A stretch of DNA of 64,000 nt from Massilia sp. YIM B02769 (lineage in GTDB: Bacteria > Pseudomonadota > Gammaproteobacteria > Burkholderiales > Burkholderiaceae_D), in contig NZ_JASNRC010000004.1 in NCBI RefSeq assembly GCF_030411995.1, forward strand, positions 281,823 to 345,822, given 5' to 3'. This document shows, in pieces, positions 46,523 through 55,463 of this stretch. A model generated the notes under the pieces. That model was not told where the DNA came from and did no database searches. It saw only the letters and a list, made by a program, of their open reading frames with translations. The stretch's first letter is position 1, and every line of letters starts with the position of its first letter. Made by a program: the position numbers and the translations under genes.

Positions 46523-47903
46523 GGCTGCGCTCCCCGCGCCACGGCCCATGCGCGGGTTCCACCCCGAGCGCGGCGGCGGCGCCATTCACGGCGGCGCCGA
46601 TCTGGCGCGCGCCGTGGCGCAGTTGCTCGACGCGGTGCTCGGCCATCACCTGCAGGCGCAGGCGCGCCGCGCCCAGCGGCACGCCGGGGAACTCGACCGC
46701 GTTCACGTGGACGTTGGCGCGCGCCAGCGTGCGTCCGGCCAGGCGCGCCACCTGCTCGCTGCCGATCCACACCGGCACGATCGCCGACGGCAGGCCCAGG
46801 CAGCGCATGCCGATTTCGGCCAGGGCGGCGCGCAGGGCCACGGCGTTGCGCAGCAGGCCGGCGCGCAAGGCCTCGCCTTCGCCGCTGCCCACGATGCGCA
46901 GCGCTTCCAGCACCGTGGCCGCCTGCACCGGCGACAGCGCGTTCGAGAACAGGTGCGGCCCGGCGAACAGCTGCAGCTGGCGTTTCACGGCGCGCGAGGC
47001 GCAGGCAACGAAACCGCCGTTCGAGGCAAAGGTCTTCGAAAACGCACCCATCACGATGTCGACCTTGCCCAGCATGCCCTGCTCGCCGATGCTGCCGCTC
47101 CCGCCCGGCCCGAGCGCGCCCAGGTCGTGGGCGACGTCGACCAGCAGCGTGGCGCCGTATTCGCGGCACAGGTGCTGCATCAGCGGCAGGTCGGGCACGT
47201 CGCTGTCCATGCTGAACAGGCCTTCGGTGACGACCAGGATGCCGTTGTCCGGGTCGCGCGAGCGGATCGCGGCCAGCAGCTCGCGCACGTGGCCGGTGTC
47301 GAGGTGGCGGTGCAGCGCGACGTTGCGCGTGGCGGCGCTGGCGCCCTGGCGCAGCGAGGCATGCGCCAGCTGGTCGACCACCACGTAGTCGCGCGGCGTG
47401 ACCAGGGCCGTGATCAGGCCGAAGGCGGCGCCCCAGCCGGTCGGGAACAGGGTCACGTGCTCGCAGCGCACCAGGGCGCCGAGCGCCGCCTCCAGCGCCA
47501 GCGAGGCGCTGCTGTTGCCCTGCAGGACGGCGGAACCGGCGCTGTGCGGCCCGGCCTCGAGCAGGGCCAGGCGCGCCGCTTCGCGCACCGCCGGATGCAA
47601 GGCCAGCGACAGGTAGTCCTGCGAAGCGAAGTTAACGCCGGCCGTGGCGCCCGCGGCATCGGACGCGGCGCCCTCCTCGCGCACGCGCGCCTCGGGGCCG
47701 GGTGCACCATCGACGGCGCGCGCGTACTGCCAGACCCCATGCGCGGCGCGCAGCGCGCACCAGGCATCCAGCGGCTCGGTGCGCTTGACCAGGTCGGGGC
47801 CGCGCGGCTGCGCGAACTGGGCGACGTTGCCGCGCAAGGCGCCGCAGGCGACCAGTTGCGCGACATCGTCGGCCCGCTCGAAATGAAGCGTTTCTTCATG
47901 CAC
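46515..47903 (-). CDS. Alpha-oxoamine synthase (AONS/SPT/CqsA-like, PLP-dependent)
   Basis: A 462-residue fold-type I PLP enzyme that condenses an amino acid with an acyl thioester and loses CO2. The PLP lysine is Lys290 in GAFSKTFASNGG; VDVAHDLGALG holds the PLP aspartate/histidine region and TLFPTGWGAAFG the phosphate-binding turn. Start is GTG at 47903 behind GAGGAG. It lies between a c-di-GMP enzyme gene (33-bp gap) and the FAAL-ACAD-ACP gene (8-bp overlap), so its acyl donor is probably the ACP of that fusion. It is not biotin BioF by context. The amino acid used is unknown. Confidence 0.87.
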   Translation of the reverse strand: MHEETLHFERADDVAQLVACGALRGNVAQFAQPRGPDLVKRTEPLDAWCALRAAHGVWQYARAVDGAPGPEARVREEGAASDAAGATAGVNFASQDYLSLALHPAVREAARLALLEAGPHSAGSAVLQGNSSASLALEAALGALVRCEHVTLFPTGWGAAFGLITALVTPRDYVVVDQLAHASLRQGASAATRNVALHRHLDTGHVRELLAAIRSRDPDNGILVVTEGLFSMDSDVPDLPLMQHLCREYGATLLVDVAHDLGALGPGGSGSIGEQGMLGKVDIVMGAFSKTFASNGGFVACASRAVKRQLQLFAGPHLFSNALSPVQAATVLEALRIVGSGEGEALRAGLLRNAVALRAALAEIGMRCLGLPSAIVPVWIGSEQVARLAGRTLARANVHVNAVEFPGVPLGAARLRLQVMAEHRVEQLRHGARQIGAAVNGAAAALGVEPAHGPWRGERSRG

Positions 47904-47936
47904 GATGTACTCCTCGATGGGATAGGAAACAAAGGG

Positions 47937-50486
47937 TCAGGCCGGCACCGGCGCCGCGTGCTGGCTGTCATGCAGGCCCTGCCCCGCCAGCAGCGCCGCC
48001 ACCTGTTCGGGCGGCAGCGGGCGGGCGAACAGGTAGCCCTGGGCCTCGTCGCAGCCGATCGCCACCAGGTCGGCCAGCTGTTCGTTCGTCTCGACCGCTT
48101 CGGCGATCACCTTCAGGTCGAGGCTGTGGGCCATGGCGACGATCGCCTCGGCGATCGCATACGGGCGCGCGCGCGGATCGACCCCGAGGCGGCGTACGAA
48201 CAGGCCGTCCATCTTGAGGATGTCGACGGGCAGTTCGGACAGGTAGTTCAGGCTCGAGTAGCCGGTGCCGAAATCGTCGATCGACACCAGCACCCCGGCC
48301 GCACGCAAGGCGCTCATCACCCGCTGGTTGCCTTCGAGGTCGTCGATCAGCACGCCCTCGGTGATTTCGAGGTCGAGGCAGCCGGACGGCAGGCCGCTGG
48401 AGGCCACGATGTCGAGCACGCGCGCGGCGATATCCGGGTGGCGCAACTGGCGCGCCGACAGATTCACCGCCGTCTTCACGCCGGGCAGGCCGGCGTCGCG
48501 CCAGGCGCGGTTCTGGGCGCAGGCGGTGCGCAGCACCCAGTCGCCGATGGGCACGATCATGCCGGTTTCCTCGGCCAGCGGGATGAAGCGGCCCGGATCG
48601 ATGCGGCCATATACCGGATGCTGCCAGCGCAGCAGCGCCTCGACGCCGACGATGCGGCGCGTGGCCAGGTCGAACTGCGGCTGGTATTCGAGGAAGAGCT
48701 GGCCGCGCGTGAGGGCGTCGCGCAGGCCGTTCTTCAGGGCCAGGCGCTCGCTCTGGGGCGCGGTGGCGGCGCTGGAATACAGCTGCACGCTGTTCTCGCC
48801 CCAGGCGCGGGCGCTGCGCATGGCGACGTCGGCGCGTTTCAGCAGCGCGTCGAGGTCGCAGTCCTCGGCCGGATACAGGGCCACGCCCACCGACAGCGTG
48901 ATGAAGCATTCGCGCCCGGCGGCGGCCAGCGGCAGGCCGAAGCGGTCGAGGATTTTCTCGGCCACCTGGCGCGCGTCCATTTCGGAACCCAGGTCTTCCA
49001 GCAGGGCCACGAATTCGTCGCCGCTCCAGCGCGCCACGGTGTCGCAGTCGCGCAGGCAGCCGCGCACGATGCCGCCAGCCTGCACCAGCAGCGCGTCGCC
49101 GGCCTCGTAGCCGAGGGCGTCGTTGACTTCCTTAAACTTGTTGATGTTCAGGAGCAGCAGCGCCACCAGGCGCCGGTTGCGGTTGGCCCGGTCCATCGCA
49201 TGGCGCAGGCGGTCGCGCAGCAGGCGCCGGTTCAACAGGCCCGTGAGCTGGTCGCAGTGCACGCCGTCGAGCATGCGGCCGACGCTGGCGCCGAGGTCGC
49301 GCCCGACGCCCTCGCCCTGGCCCATGCGGGCCCGGGCGCCGCTCGCCGGTTCCAGGTCCTCGTCCTGGCCGTGGCAGACCACCCGGTTGCGGCCGCTCGA
49401 CTTGGCCAGGTACAGCGCCTCGTCGGCGCGTCCGATGGCCTGGGTGATGGTTTCGCCCATGCGGTACTCGGCCACGCCGATCGAGACCGTCAACGCGATG
49501 TCGCTGGGGCCGTCCTTGCAGCGCAGCCGGTCGATCGCCACGCGCACGCGCTCGGCCAGCACCTGGGCGTCGCAGGCGGGAGTCTCGGGCAGCATCAGCA
49601 GGAATTCCTCGCCGCCGTAGCGCCCGAAGCAGTCGCTGCCGCGCACCAGGGCCTGCACGGTCTGGGCAAAGGCGCGCAGCACGGTGTCGCCGGCGCTGTG
49701 GCCATAGGTGTCGTTGATGCGCTTGAAGAAATCGATGTCGAGCAGGCAGAGGCAGAAGGCGCGGCCATTGCGGTCGCTTCTTTCCTTTTCGCGCTCGATC
49801 AGGTTCATCAGGTAGCGGCGGTTGTGCACGCCGGTCAGTTCGTCACGGATCGCCAGCTCGTTGATGGTGCGCAGCGCCTGCTCCAGCTTGACGAAGCCCT
49901 GGGTCTTGGTCAGCTCGAACAGCAGGGCAAAGGCCAGCACCACCACGAACAGGCCCAGGTGGCAGACCAGGTAGAGGGTGGCCATGTCGCTCACCGGGTG
50001 CACCGGCAGCGCGTGGCCGCCGGCCGCCAGCAGGTAGATCAGGGCGGCCGCCGTACAGCTCATCGCCAGCCAGAAAAGCGCACTCCAGATGCCCCCGAGG
50101 AAGGCCGCCACCAGCGGCCCCGTGATCAGCCAGCTGGCGGTGGGCGCGCTGATGCCGCCCAGGTGGTAGCTGAGCCAGGTGAAATTGAAGAACAGCGCGC
50201 ACAGGAAGAGTTCGCGCGCGGCGACGATGCTGCCGCTCACGCGCAACAGCAACGGCGAGGTCAGCATGAAGGCGCAGCACAGCAGGGTCTCGGTGACGGC
50301 GCTGTCGAAGCCCAGCAAATAATAGGCCAGCGCATAGAACGGCCCGGCGGTGGCGGCCAGCAGCGCCGCGCTGACCACGTTTTCGGCGCGCGTCAGGGTG
50401 GCCGCCTCTTGCTGCAGGGCGGCGGGGATGAACCAGTGGGTAGCGGCCAGGTAACGGCCACTCCAACGCGCGCTGTCAGGGTTCAT
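47937..50486 (-). CDS. Membrane GGDEF-GGDEF-EAL protein
   Basis: An 849-residue inner-membrane protein. The N-terminal 210 residues hold six or so hydrophobic segments like a MASE-type sensor. Then a first GGDEF domain with an active-looking GGEEF (RYGGEEF), a second with altered SGDEF (RWSGDEF), and a C-terminal EAL domain with intact GVEALLRW, DDFGTGYSS and KMDGLFV. So both synthesis and breakdown of cyclic-di-GMP are possible. ATG at 50486 is chosen; the ribosome binding site is poor and the only longer start is a TTG. It is first in the probable operon with the oxoamine synthase and FAAL fusion. Confidence 0.9.
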   Translation of the reverse strand: MNPDSARWSGRYLAATHWFIPAALQQEAATLTRAENVVSAALLAATAGPFYALAYYLLGFDSAVTETLLCCAFMLTSPLLLRVSGSIVAARELFLCALFFNFTWLSYHLGGISAPTASWLITGPLVAAFLGGIWSALFWLAMSCTAAALIYLLAAGGHALPVHPVSDMATLYLVCHLGLFVVVLAFALLFELTKTQGFVKLEQALRTINELAIRDELTGVHNRRYLMNLIEREKERSDRNGRAFCLCLLDIDFFKRINDTYGHSAGDTVLRAFAQTVQALVRGSDCFGRYGGEEFLLMLPETPACDAQVLAERVRVAIDRLRCKDGPSDIALTVSIGVAEYRMGETITQAIGRADEALYLAKSSGRNRVVCHGQDEDLEPASGARARMGQGEGVGRDLGASVGRMLDGVHCDQLTGLLNRRLLRDRLRHAMDRANRNRRLVALLLLNINKFKEVNDALGYEAGDALLVQAGGIVRGCLRDCDTVARWSGDEFVALLEDLGSEMDARQVAEKILDRFGLPLAAAGRECFITLSVGVALYPAEDCDLDALLKRADVAMRSARAWGENSVQLYSSAATAPQSERLALKNGLRDALTRGQLFLEYQPQFDLATRRIVGVEALLRWQHPVYGRIDPGRFIPLAEETGMIVPIGDWVLRTACAQNRAWRDAGLPGVKTAVNLSARQLRHPDIAARVLDIVASSGLPSGCLDLEITEGVLIDDLEGNQRVMSALRAAGVLVSIDDFGTGYSSLNYLSELPVDILKMDGLFVRRLGVDPRARPYAIAEAIVAMAHSLDLKVIAEAVETNEQLADLVAIGCDEAQGYLFARPLPPEQVAALLAGQGLHDSQHAAPVPA

Positions 50487-50605
50487 GGAGGCTGGGCGCG
50501 GCACACGGCCGTCTTGGGGAGTGAGTCCAAGAGGCAGTGTAGGGAGGAAATTTCCTACTGGACTTATTCTGGCGCAGACAGATGTGAGATTGCGCAAGCC
50601 CGGCG

Positions 50606-50629
50606 GTCCCGGCGTGGCTCAGCCGGGAC
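50606..50629 (-). other. Hairpin after the PRISE reductase gene
   Basis: GTCCCGGC-8-GCCGGGAC, perfect arms, seven bases after the stop codon. No U-run follows on the minus strand, so termination by it alone is doubtful. Confidence 0.5.
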
Positions 50630-50635
50630 TGTCTG

Positions 50636-51682
50636 TCACGGCAGCTGCCTCGCGGCGCGCAGGCGTGCGATCGCCCGCTCGATCGTCGCTTCGGTTTCCA
50701 CCGCCTCGGTGAACCCGGCACGGCGGATCTTGCCCATGTCCGACACCATGTCGAACGCGGTATTGAAGACGAAGTCGCCGAACCACCAGCCGACCAGCTT
50801 CTCATAAGGCAGGCTCTGCAAACCGTGCTGTTCGACCAGGCGCGCCCAGGCCGCGGCCTTCAGCGGCATCTGCTTCGCCAGCGGGAATGGCTGCGGCGGG
50901 CCGACCTCCATGTCGAAGGCATCGGCCACGCGGCGCCAGATGCGCTCCCAGCGGAAGGGTTCGTTGACCAGGTTGAAAGCTTCGCCGCCCGCCGCCGGGT
51001 CGAGCGCGGCCCAGACGCTGGCGCGCGCCATCCAGTCGGCGTCGGTGGTCTGGGCCAGTACGCCGGAATACACCGTATCGGCGCCGGGGAAGCGCAGCGG
51101 CACGCCGGCCGCCTTGCTGAGCGCGGCGAACACGCCCATCACCATCACGATGTTCATCGGGTTGCCGGCGATGTCGCCGACCACCACGTCGGGGCGCAGG
51201 ATGGACCATTCGAAGTCGCCCGCCGCGCCGCGCTCGCGCAGCAGGTCTTCCTGCACGTAATAGAAGTTCGGGGTCATGTGGCGCGGGTCGTCTTCGTAGA
51301 AAGGCGCCCGGGTCGGGCCGAGGTGCACACCGTACACTTTCGCGCCCTGGTAGTGCACCACGCGCTGCAGGGGCGCGCCGACCGCCTTCAAGCCGTCGAG
51401 CAGGTTGCGCAGCATGCCGCCGTTGATGCGCTCTTCATCCAGCAGGTCGGCGCCACCTTTCAGCGCGGCATAGAACACGTGGGTGGTGTCGCGTGCCGCT
51501 TCCAGGGCGCGCGCGGTGGCCGCGGCGTCGGTCAGGTCGGCCTGGATGGTCTCGACGCCGTCGACGAAGGTGCGCGGCAAGGCGCGTACCTGCCACTCCG
51601 GCCTTTCCTTCAATTCGCGGACAAGCGCGTTGCCGATGATGCCGCTGGCGCCGACGACCAGTGCCTTGTACTTCGTGCTCAT
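50636..51682 (-). CDS. PRISE-type SDR family reductase
   Basis: A 348-residue NAD(P)H-dependent reductase of the atypical short-chain type related to plant progesterone 5-beta-reductase/iridoid synthase. Rossmann motif GASGIIGNALV at the N-terminus, HYQGAKVYGVHLG in the middle (family Tyr/Lys region) and the end segment WWFGDFVFNTAFDMVSDMGKIRRAGF are all characteristic. These enzymes reduce activated C=C bonds of enones. AGGAG precedes ATG 51682. Upstream of the GGDEF-EAL operon with a 149-bp gap; co-function is only a possibility. Confidence 0.85.
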   Translation of the reverse strand: MSTKYKALVVGASGIIGNALVRELKERPEWQVRALPRTFVDGVETIQADLTDAAATARALEAARDTTHVFYAALKGGADLLDEERINGGMLRNLLDGLKAVGAPLQRVVHYQGAKVYGVHLGPTRAPFYEDDPRHMTPNFYYVQEDLLRERGAAGDFEWSILRPDVVVGDIAGNPMNIVMVMGVFAALSKAAGVPLRFPGADTVYSGVLAQTTDADWMARASVWAALDPAAGGEAFNLVNEPFRWERIWRRVADAFDMEVGPPQPFPLAKQMPLKAAAWARLVEQHGLQSLPYEKLVGWWFGDFVFNTAFDMVSDMGKIRRAGFTEAVETEATIERAIARLRAARQLP

Positions 51683-51842
51683 GCATTTCTCCTGTAGCAG
51701 ATGGAGGCATGAGCATAACCGTCCGGCGCCAGGCGCGTCGCGGCGGCCCCGGTTTTCGGCGCCGTCCGATTCCGGCACCTGCGCAAGGCCGGGCATGGCG
51801 CGGGCAGATCACGATTCCGGGCACGCGCACGCCGGAAATGAA

Positions 51843-51864
51843 AAGGCGCCATGAATGGCGCCTT
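51843..51864 (-). terminator. Terminator of apbC
   Basis: Minus strand AAGGCGCCAT-TC-ATGGCGCCTT followed by TTCATTTC, 25 bases past the stop codon. Confidence 0.75.
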
Positions 51865-51888
51865 GATTTATTGCTGAATTTTACTGAA

Positions 51889-52977
51889 TCAGTCGTTGCG
51901 CACGACGATGCTCGGGAATTTGCTGCTCATGTCCTTGGCACGTTCGGCCACCTTCACCGCCACCTTGCGCGCGATGTCCTTGTAGACCTTGGCAACCGGA
52001 CCGTCAGGCTCGGCGACCACGGTCGGGCGGCCCGAATCGGCCTGCTCGCGGATCGACATCGTCAGCGGCAGCGCGCCCAGGAAATCGACGCCGAAGTCCT
52101 TGCACATCTTTTCGCCGCCGCCATGGCCGAAGACGGCTTCGGTATGGCCGCAGTTCGAGCAGGTGTGGGTGCTCATGTTTTCCACGATGCCGATGATCGG
52201 GATGCCGACCTTCTCGAACATCTTGAGGCCCTTGCGCGCATCCAACAGGGCGATGTCCTGCGGCGTGGTGACGATCACGGCGCCGGTCACCGGCACTTTC
52301 TGCGACAGGGTCAATTGAATGTCGCCGGTGCCTGGCGGCATGTCGACGATCAGGTAATCGAGTTCGCGCCAGTTGGTCTGCTCCAGCAGTTGCTGCAGCG
52401 CCTGGGTGACCATCGGGCCGCGCCAGACCATCGGCTCGTCGGGGTCGATCATGAAGCCGATCGACGACACCTGCACGCCATGGTTTTCCAGCGGTTCCAT
52501 CGACTTGCCGTCCAGGCTTTCCGGACGTCCGTTGATGCCCAGCATCATCGGCTGCGACGGGCCATAGATGTCGGCATCCAGCACGCCGACGCTGGCGCCT
52601 TCGGCGGCCAGGGCCAGGGCCAGGTTGACGGCCGTGGTCGACTTGCCGACGCCGCCCTTGCCCGATGCCACGGCAATGATGTTCTTCACGTTCGGCATGA
52701 CCTTCAGGCCACGCTGCACCGCGTGCGACAGGATCTTGGTTTGCACGCTGACGCTGACGTTGCCGACGCCCGGGATCGCCTTGACGGCGTTCACCACGGC
52801 GGCGCGCAGCGAGGCGACCTGGCTTTTTGCCGGGTAGCCGAGTTCGAGATCGAAGGCGATGTCGGCGCCGTCGACCTGGATATTCTTGACCGATTTCGAG
52901 GACACGAAGTCTTTGCCCGTATTAGGATCGACCAGCTTTGACAAGGCGGTCTTGACGTCGTCTGCAGTGATGCTCAT
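51889..52977 (-). CDS. apbC: Iron-sulfur cluster carrier ApbC/Mrp
   Basis: A 362-residue P-loop ATPase that binds and hands on [4Fe-4S] clusters. N-terminal MIP18/DUF59-like domain (about 1-90), then deviant Walker A GKGGVGKSTT, DADIYGPSQ and DMPPGTGD motifs, and the cluster-binding CSNC (in THTCSNCGH). CGGAG precedes ATG 52977. It is divergent from metG, an arrangement also seen in E. coli (mrp/metG). Confidence 0.95.
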   Translation of the reverse strand: MSITADDVKTALSKLVDPNTGKDFVSSKSVKNIQVDGADIAFDLELGYPAKSQVASLRAAVVNAVKAIPGVGNVSVSVQTKILSHAVQRGLKVMPNVKNIIAVASGKGGVGKSTTAVNLALALAAEGASVGVLDADIYGPSQPMMLGINGRPESLDGKSMEPLENHGVQVSSIGFMIDPDEPMVWRGPMVTQALQQLLEQTNWRELDYLIVDMPPGTGDIQLTLSQKVPVTGAVIVTTPQDIALLDARKGLKMFEKVGIPIIGIVENMSTHTCSNCGHTEAVFGHGGGEKMCKDFGVDFLGALPLTMSIREQADSGRPTVVAEPDGPVAKVYKDIARKVAVKVAERAKDMSSKFPSIVVRND

Positions 52978-53145
52978 GTAAATCTCCGGATGTGATGCGC
53001 GCAGTGTAGCAAAAAACGGCCTCGCGCCTCGGGCGAGGACCCGAAATTCCGGCAAAAGCCGGCCTTGCCCGGGAATACCCCCTGAGCGTTTGGGGCCATC
53101 CGCTGGTAAAATGCTCCCTTTCATCCATTCCTTAGCGTTTCGACC

Positions 53146-55284
53146 ATGACCCGCAAGCTGTTCGTCACTACTGCCCTGCCCTACGCCAACGCCGCCTTCC
53201 ATATTGGCCACATGATGGAATACATCCAGGCCGACATCTGGGTCCGTTACCAGCGAATGCAGCGCGATGGCGACCAACAACGCCAGGTGCATTTCGTCTG
53301 CGCCGACGACACCCACGGCACGCCGATCATGATCGCCGCCGAAAAGGAAGGCATCACCCCGCAGGAATTCGTGGCGAAGATCGCCGCCGGCCGCCCGCAA
53401 TACCTGGACGGCTTCCATATCGCCTTCGATAACTGGTATTCCACCGATTCGCCGGAAAACGTCGCCCTCTCGCAAGGCATCTACCGCAAGCTGCGCGACG
53501 CCGGCCTGATCGTCACCAAGACCGTCGACCGTTTCTACGATCCGGTGAAGGGCATGTTCCTGGCCGACCGCAATATCAAGGGCGAGTGCCCGACCTGCCA
53601 CGCCAAGGACCAATATGGCGACAACTGCGAAGTCTGCGGCGCCGCCTACCAGCCGACCGAACTGATCAACCCGTTCTCGGTATTCACCGGCTCGACCCCG
53701 ATCCTGAAACCGTCGGAACAGTATTTCTTCAAGCTGTCGGATCCGCGCTGCTTCACCTTCCTGAAGGAATGGCTGAACACCCCGGGCCGCCTGCAGCCGG
53801 AAATGGTGAATAAAGTGTCGGAATGGCTGGGCGAAGCCGGCGAAAAGCTGGCCGACTGGGATATCTCGCGTGACGCGCCCTACTTCGGCATCCCGATTCC
53901 CGATGCGCCGGGCAAGTTCTTCTATGTATGGCTGGACGCGCCGGTCGGCTACCTCGCCTCGCTGAAGAATTATTTCGACAAGAACGGCCTCGACTTCGAC
54001 GCCTTCCTGAACGACCCGAACGCCGAGCAGGTCCACTTCATCGGCAAGGACATCGTCTCCTTCCACCTGCTGTTCTGGCCAGCGATGCTGAACTTCTCGG
54101 GCCACCCGATCATCGACAAGCTGAAGGTCGCCGTCCACGGCCACCTGACCGTGAACAACGAAAAGATGTCGAAGTCGCGCGGCACCGGCATTTCGCCGCT
54201 GCGCTACCTGGAACTGGGCATGAACCCGGAATGGCTGCGCTATTACCTGGCGTTCAAATTGAATGCGAAAGTCGAAGACCTGGACTTCAACGGCGACGAT
54301 TTCGTGGCCCGCGTGAACAGCGATTTGATCGGCAAATACGTGAACATCGCCAGCCGCTGCGCCGGTTTCATCGCCAAGAAGTTCGACGGCAAGCTGGCGT
54401 CCGAACTGTCGGACAACGCCAAGGCCTGGATCGCGAAAGCGCTGACCGTGGACGGCGCCGAGCGCCAGGTATCGATCGCCGCCGCTTTTGAAGCCCGCGA
54501 ATACGGCCGCGCCCTGCGCGAGATCATGGAAATCGCCGACGTGACGAACCAGTTCGTCGACGAGAACAAGCCCTGGCTGCTGGCCAAGGACGAGACCAAG
54601 GTCGCCGAGCTGCACGACGTCTGCACCACCGCCCTGATCCTGTTCCGCCAGCTGACCATCATGCTGTCGCCGGTGCTGCCGCAGGTGGCCGCGCGTGTGT
54701 CGGAATTCCTGGGCGATGCCGGCTATACCTGGGCCGATACGCAAGGCGATGCCGTCTACAACAGCATGCTCGGCCGCACCATCGGCGCCTACAACCACCT
54801 GATGCAGCGTGTCGACGCCAAGATGATCGAGAACCTGTTCGACCGTCCTGCGCCGAACCCGGCATCGGATGCGACGCCGGAACCGGCCACGGCAGCGGTT
54901 GTCGCGGCAGCGCCGGCCGGCAGCGATATCGAGGAACTGGCCCCGGAAATCTCGATCGACGATTTCACCAAGATCGACCTGCGCGTCGCAAAAATCGTCA
55001 ACTGCGAACACGTGGAAGGCGCCGGCAAGCTGCTGCGCCTGACCCTGGACGTGGGCGAAGGCCGCTACCGCAACGTGTTCTCGGGCATCAAGTCGGCCTA
55101 CAAGCCGGAAGACCTGGTCGGCAAGCTGACCGTGATGGTGGCGAACCTGGCGCCGCGCAAGATGAAGTTCGGCGTCTCGGAAGGCATGGTGCTGTGTGCC
55201 TCGGCCGCCGACGAAAAGGCGAACCCGGGCCTGTACCTGCTCGACCCGATGCCGGGCGCGACCCCGGGCATGCGCATCCGCTAG
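53146..55284 (+). CDS. metG: Methionyl-tRNA synthetase
   Basis: A 712-residue class I synthetase. HIGH motif FHIGHM near the N-terminus, zinc-binding CPTC...CEVCG knuckle (about residues 147-165), KMSKSRGT near residue 343, and the C-terminal tRNA-binding OB domain (from [23 protein letters not shown]) after an Ala/Pro linker, so the long dimeric form. The ribosome binding site is weak. The 3' flank carries a large hairpin at 55344-55380. Confidence 0.97.
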   Translation: MTRKLFVTTALPYANAAFHIGHMMEYIQADIWVRYQRMQRDGDQQRQVHFVCADDTHGTPIMIAAEKEGITPQEFVAKIAAGRPQYLDGFHIAFDNWYSTDSPENVALSQGIYRKLRDAGLIVTKTVDRFYDPVKGMFLADRNIKGECPTCHAKDQYGDNCEVCGAAYQPTELINPFSVFTGSTPILKPSEQYFFKLSDPRCFTFLKEWLNTPGRLQPEMVNKVSEWLGEAGEKLADWDISRDAPYFGIPIPDAPGKFFYVWLDAPVGYLASLKNYFDKNGLDFDAFLNDPNAEQVHFIGKDIVSFHLLFWPAMLNFSGHPIIDKLKVAVHGHLTVNNEKMSKSRGTGISPLRYLELGMNPEWLRYYLAFKLNAKVEDLDFNGDDFVARVNSDLIGKYVNIASRCAGFIAKKFDGKLASELSDNAKAWIAKALTVDGAERQVSIAAAFEAREYGRALREIMEIADVTNQFVDENKPWLLAKDETKVAELHDVCTTALILFRQLTIMLSPVLPQVAARVSEFLGDAGYTWADTQGDAVYNSMLGRTIGAYNHLMQRVDAKMIENLFDRPAPNPASDATPEPATAAVVAAAPAGSDIEELAPEISIDDFTKIDLRVAKIVNCEHVEGAGKLLRLTLDVGEGRYRNVFSGIKSAYKPEDLVGKLTVMVANLAPRKMKFGVSEGMVLCASAADEKANPGLYLLDPMPGATPGMRIR

Positions 55285-55343
55285 GCGATACCACAACAAG
55301 AAGCGGCCCGAATCACGCTATAACAAGGCCGCTCTCCGACACT

Positions 55344-55392
55344 CCTCGGCCCCTGGAAATCCGCTTTCCACGGGCCGAGGCGGCGTTATAAT
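55344..55392 (+). promoter_or_regulatory. Hairpin and TATAAT box before the FabMG-like gene
   Basis: CCTCGGCCC and GGGCCGAGG (55344-55352, 55372-55380) enclose a second inverted pair TGGAAA/TTTCCA. A perfect TATAAT follows at 55387-55392, 72 bases before the ATG. The -35 position would fall in the hairpin arm and is poor. It may serve as metG terminator and/or operator. Confidence 0.45.
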
Positions 55393-55463
55393 GCCGTGTT
55401 TTTATTCAGAAACTTCGCGCCTGAGACGCCCCCTACAAACTCTTTTGATAGGCAGATAATAAA

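Noticed and set aside
46491..50807. A 1438-codon open frame on the plus strand opposite the FAAL/AOS/GGDEF-EAL genes
   Set aside because: It mirrors three genes with clear domains on the other strand; its product is a low-complexity Gln/His/Arg/Ala string typical of antisense frames in high-GC DNA.
42935..51682. A complete CqsA/JqsA-type quorum-sensing locus
   Set aside because: No sensor kinase or response regulator of the CqsS/JqsS type is adjacent; only the synthase family matches.
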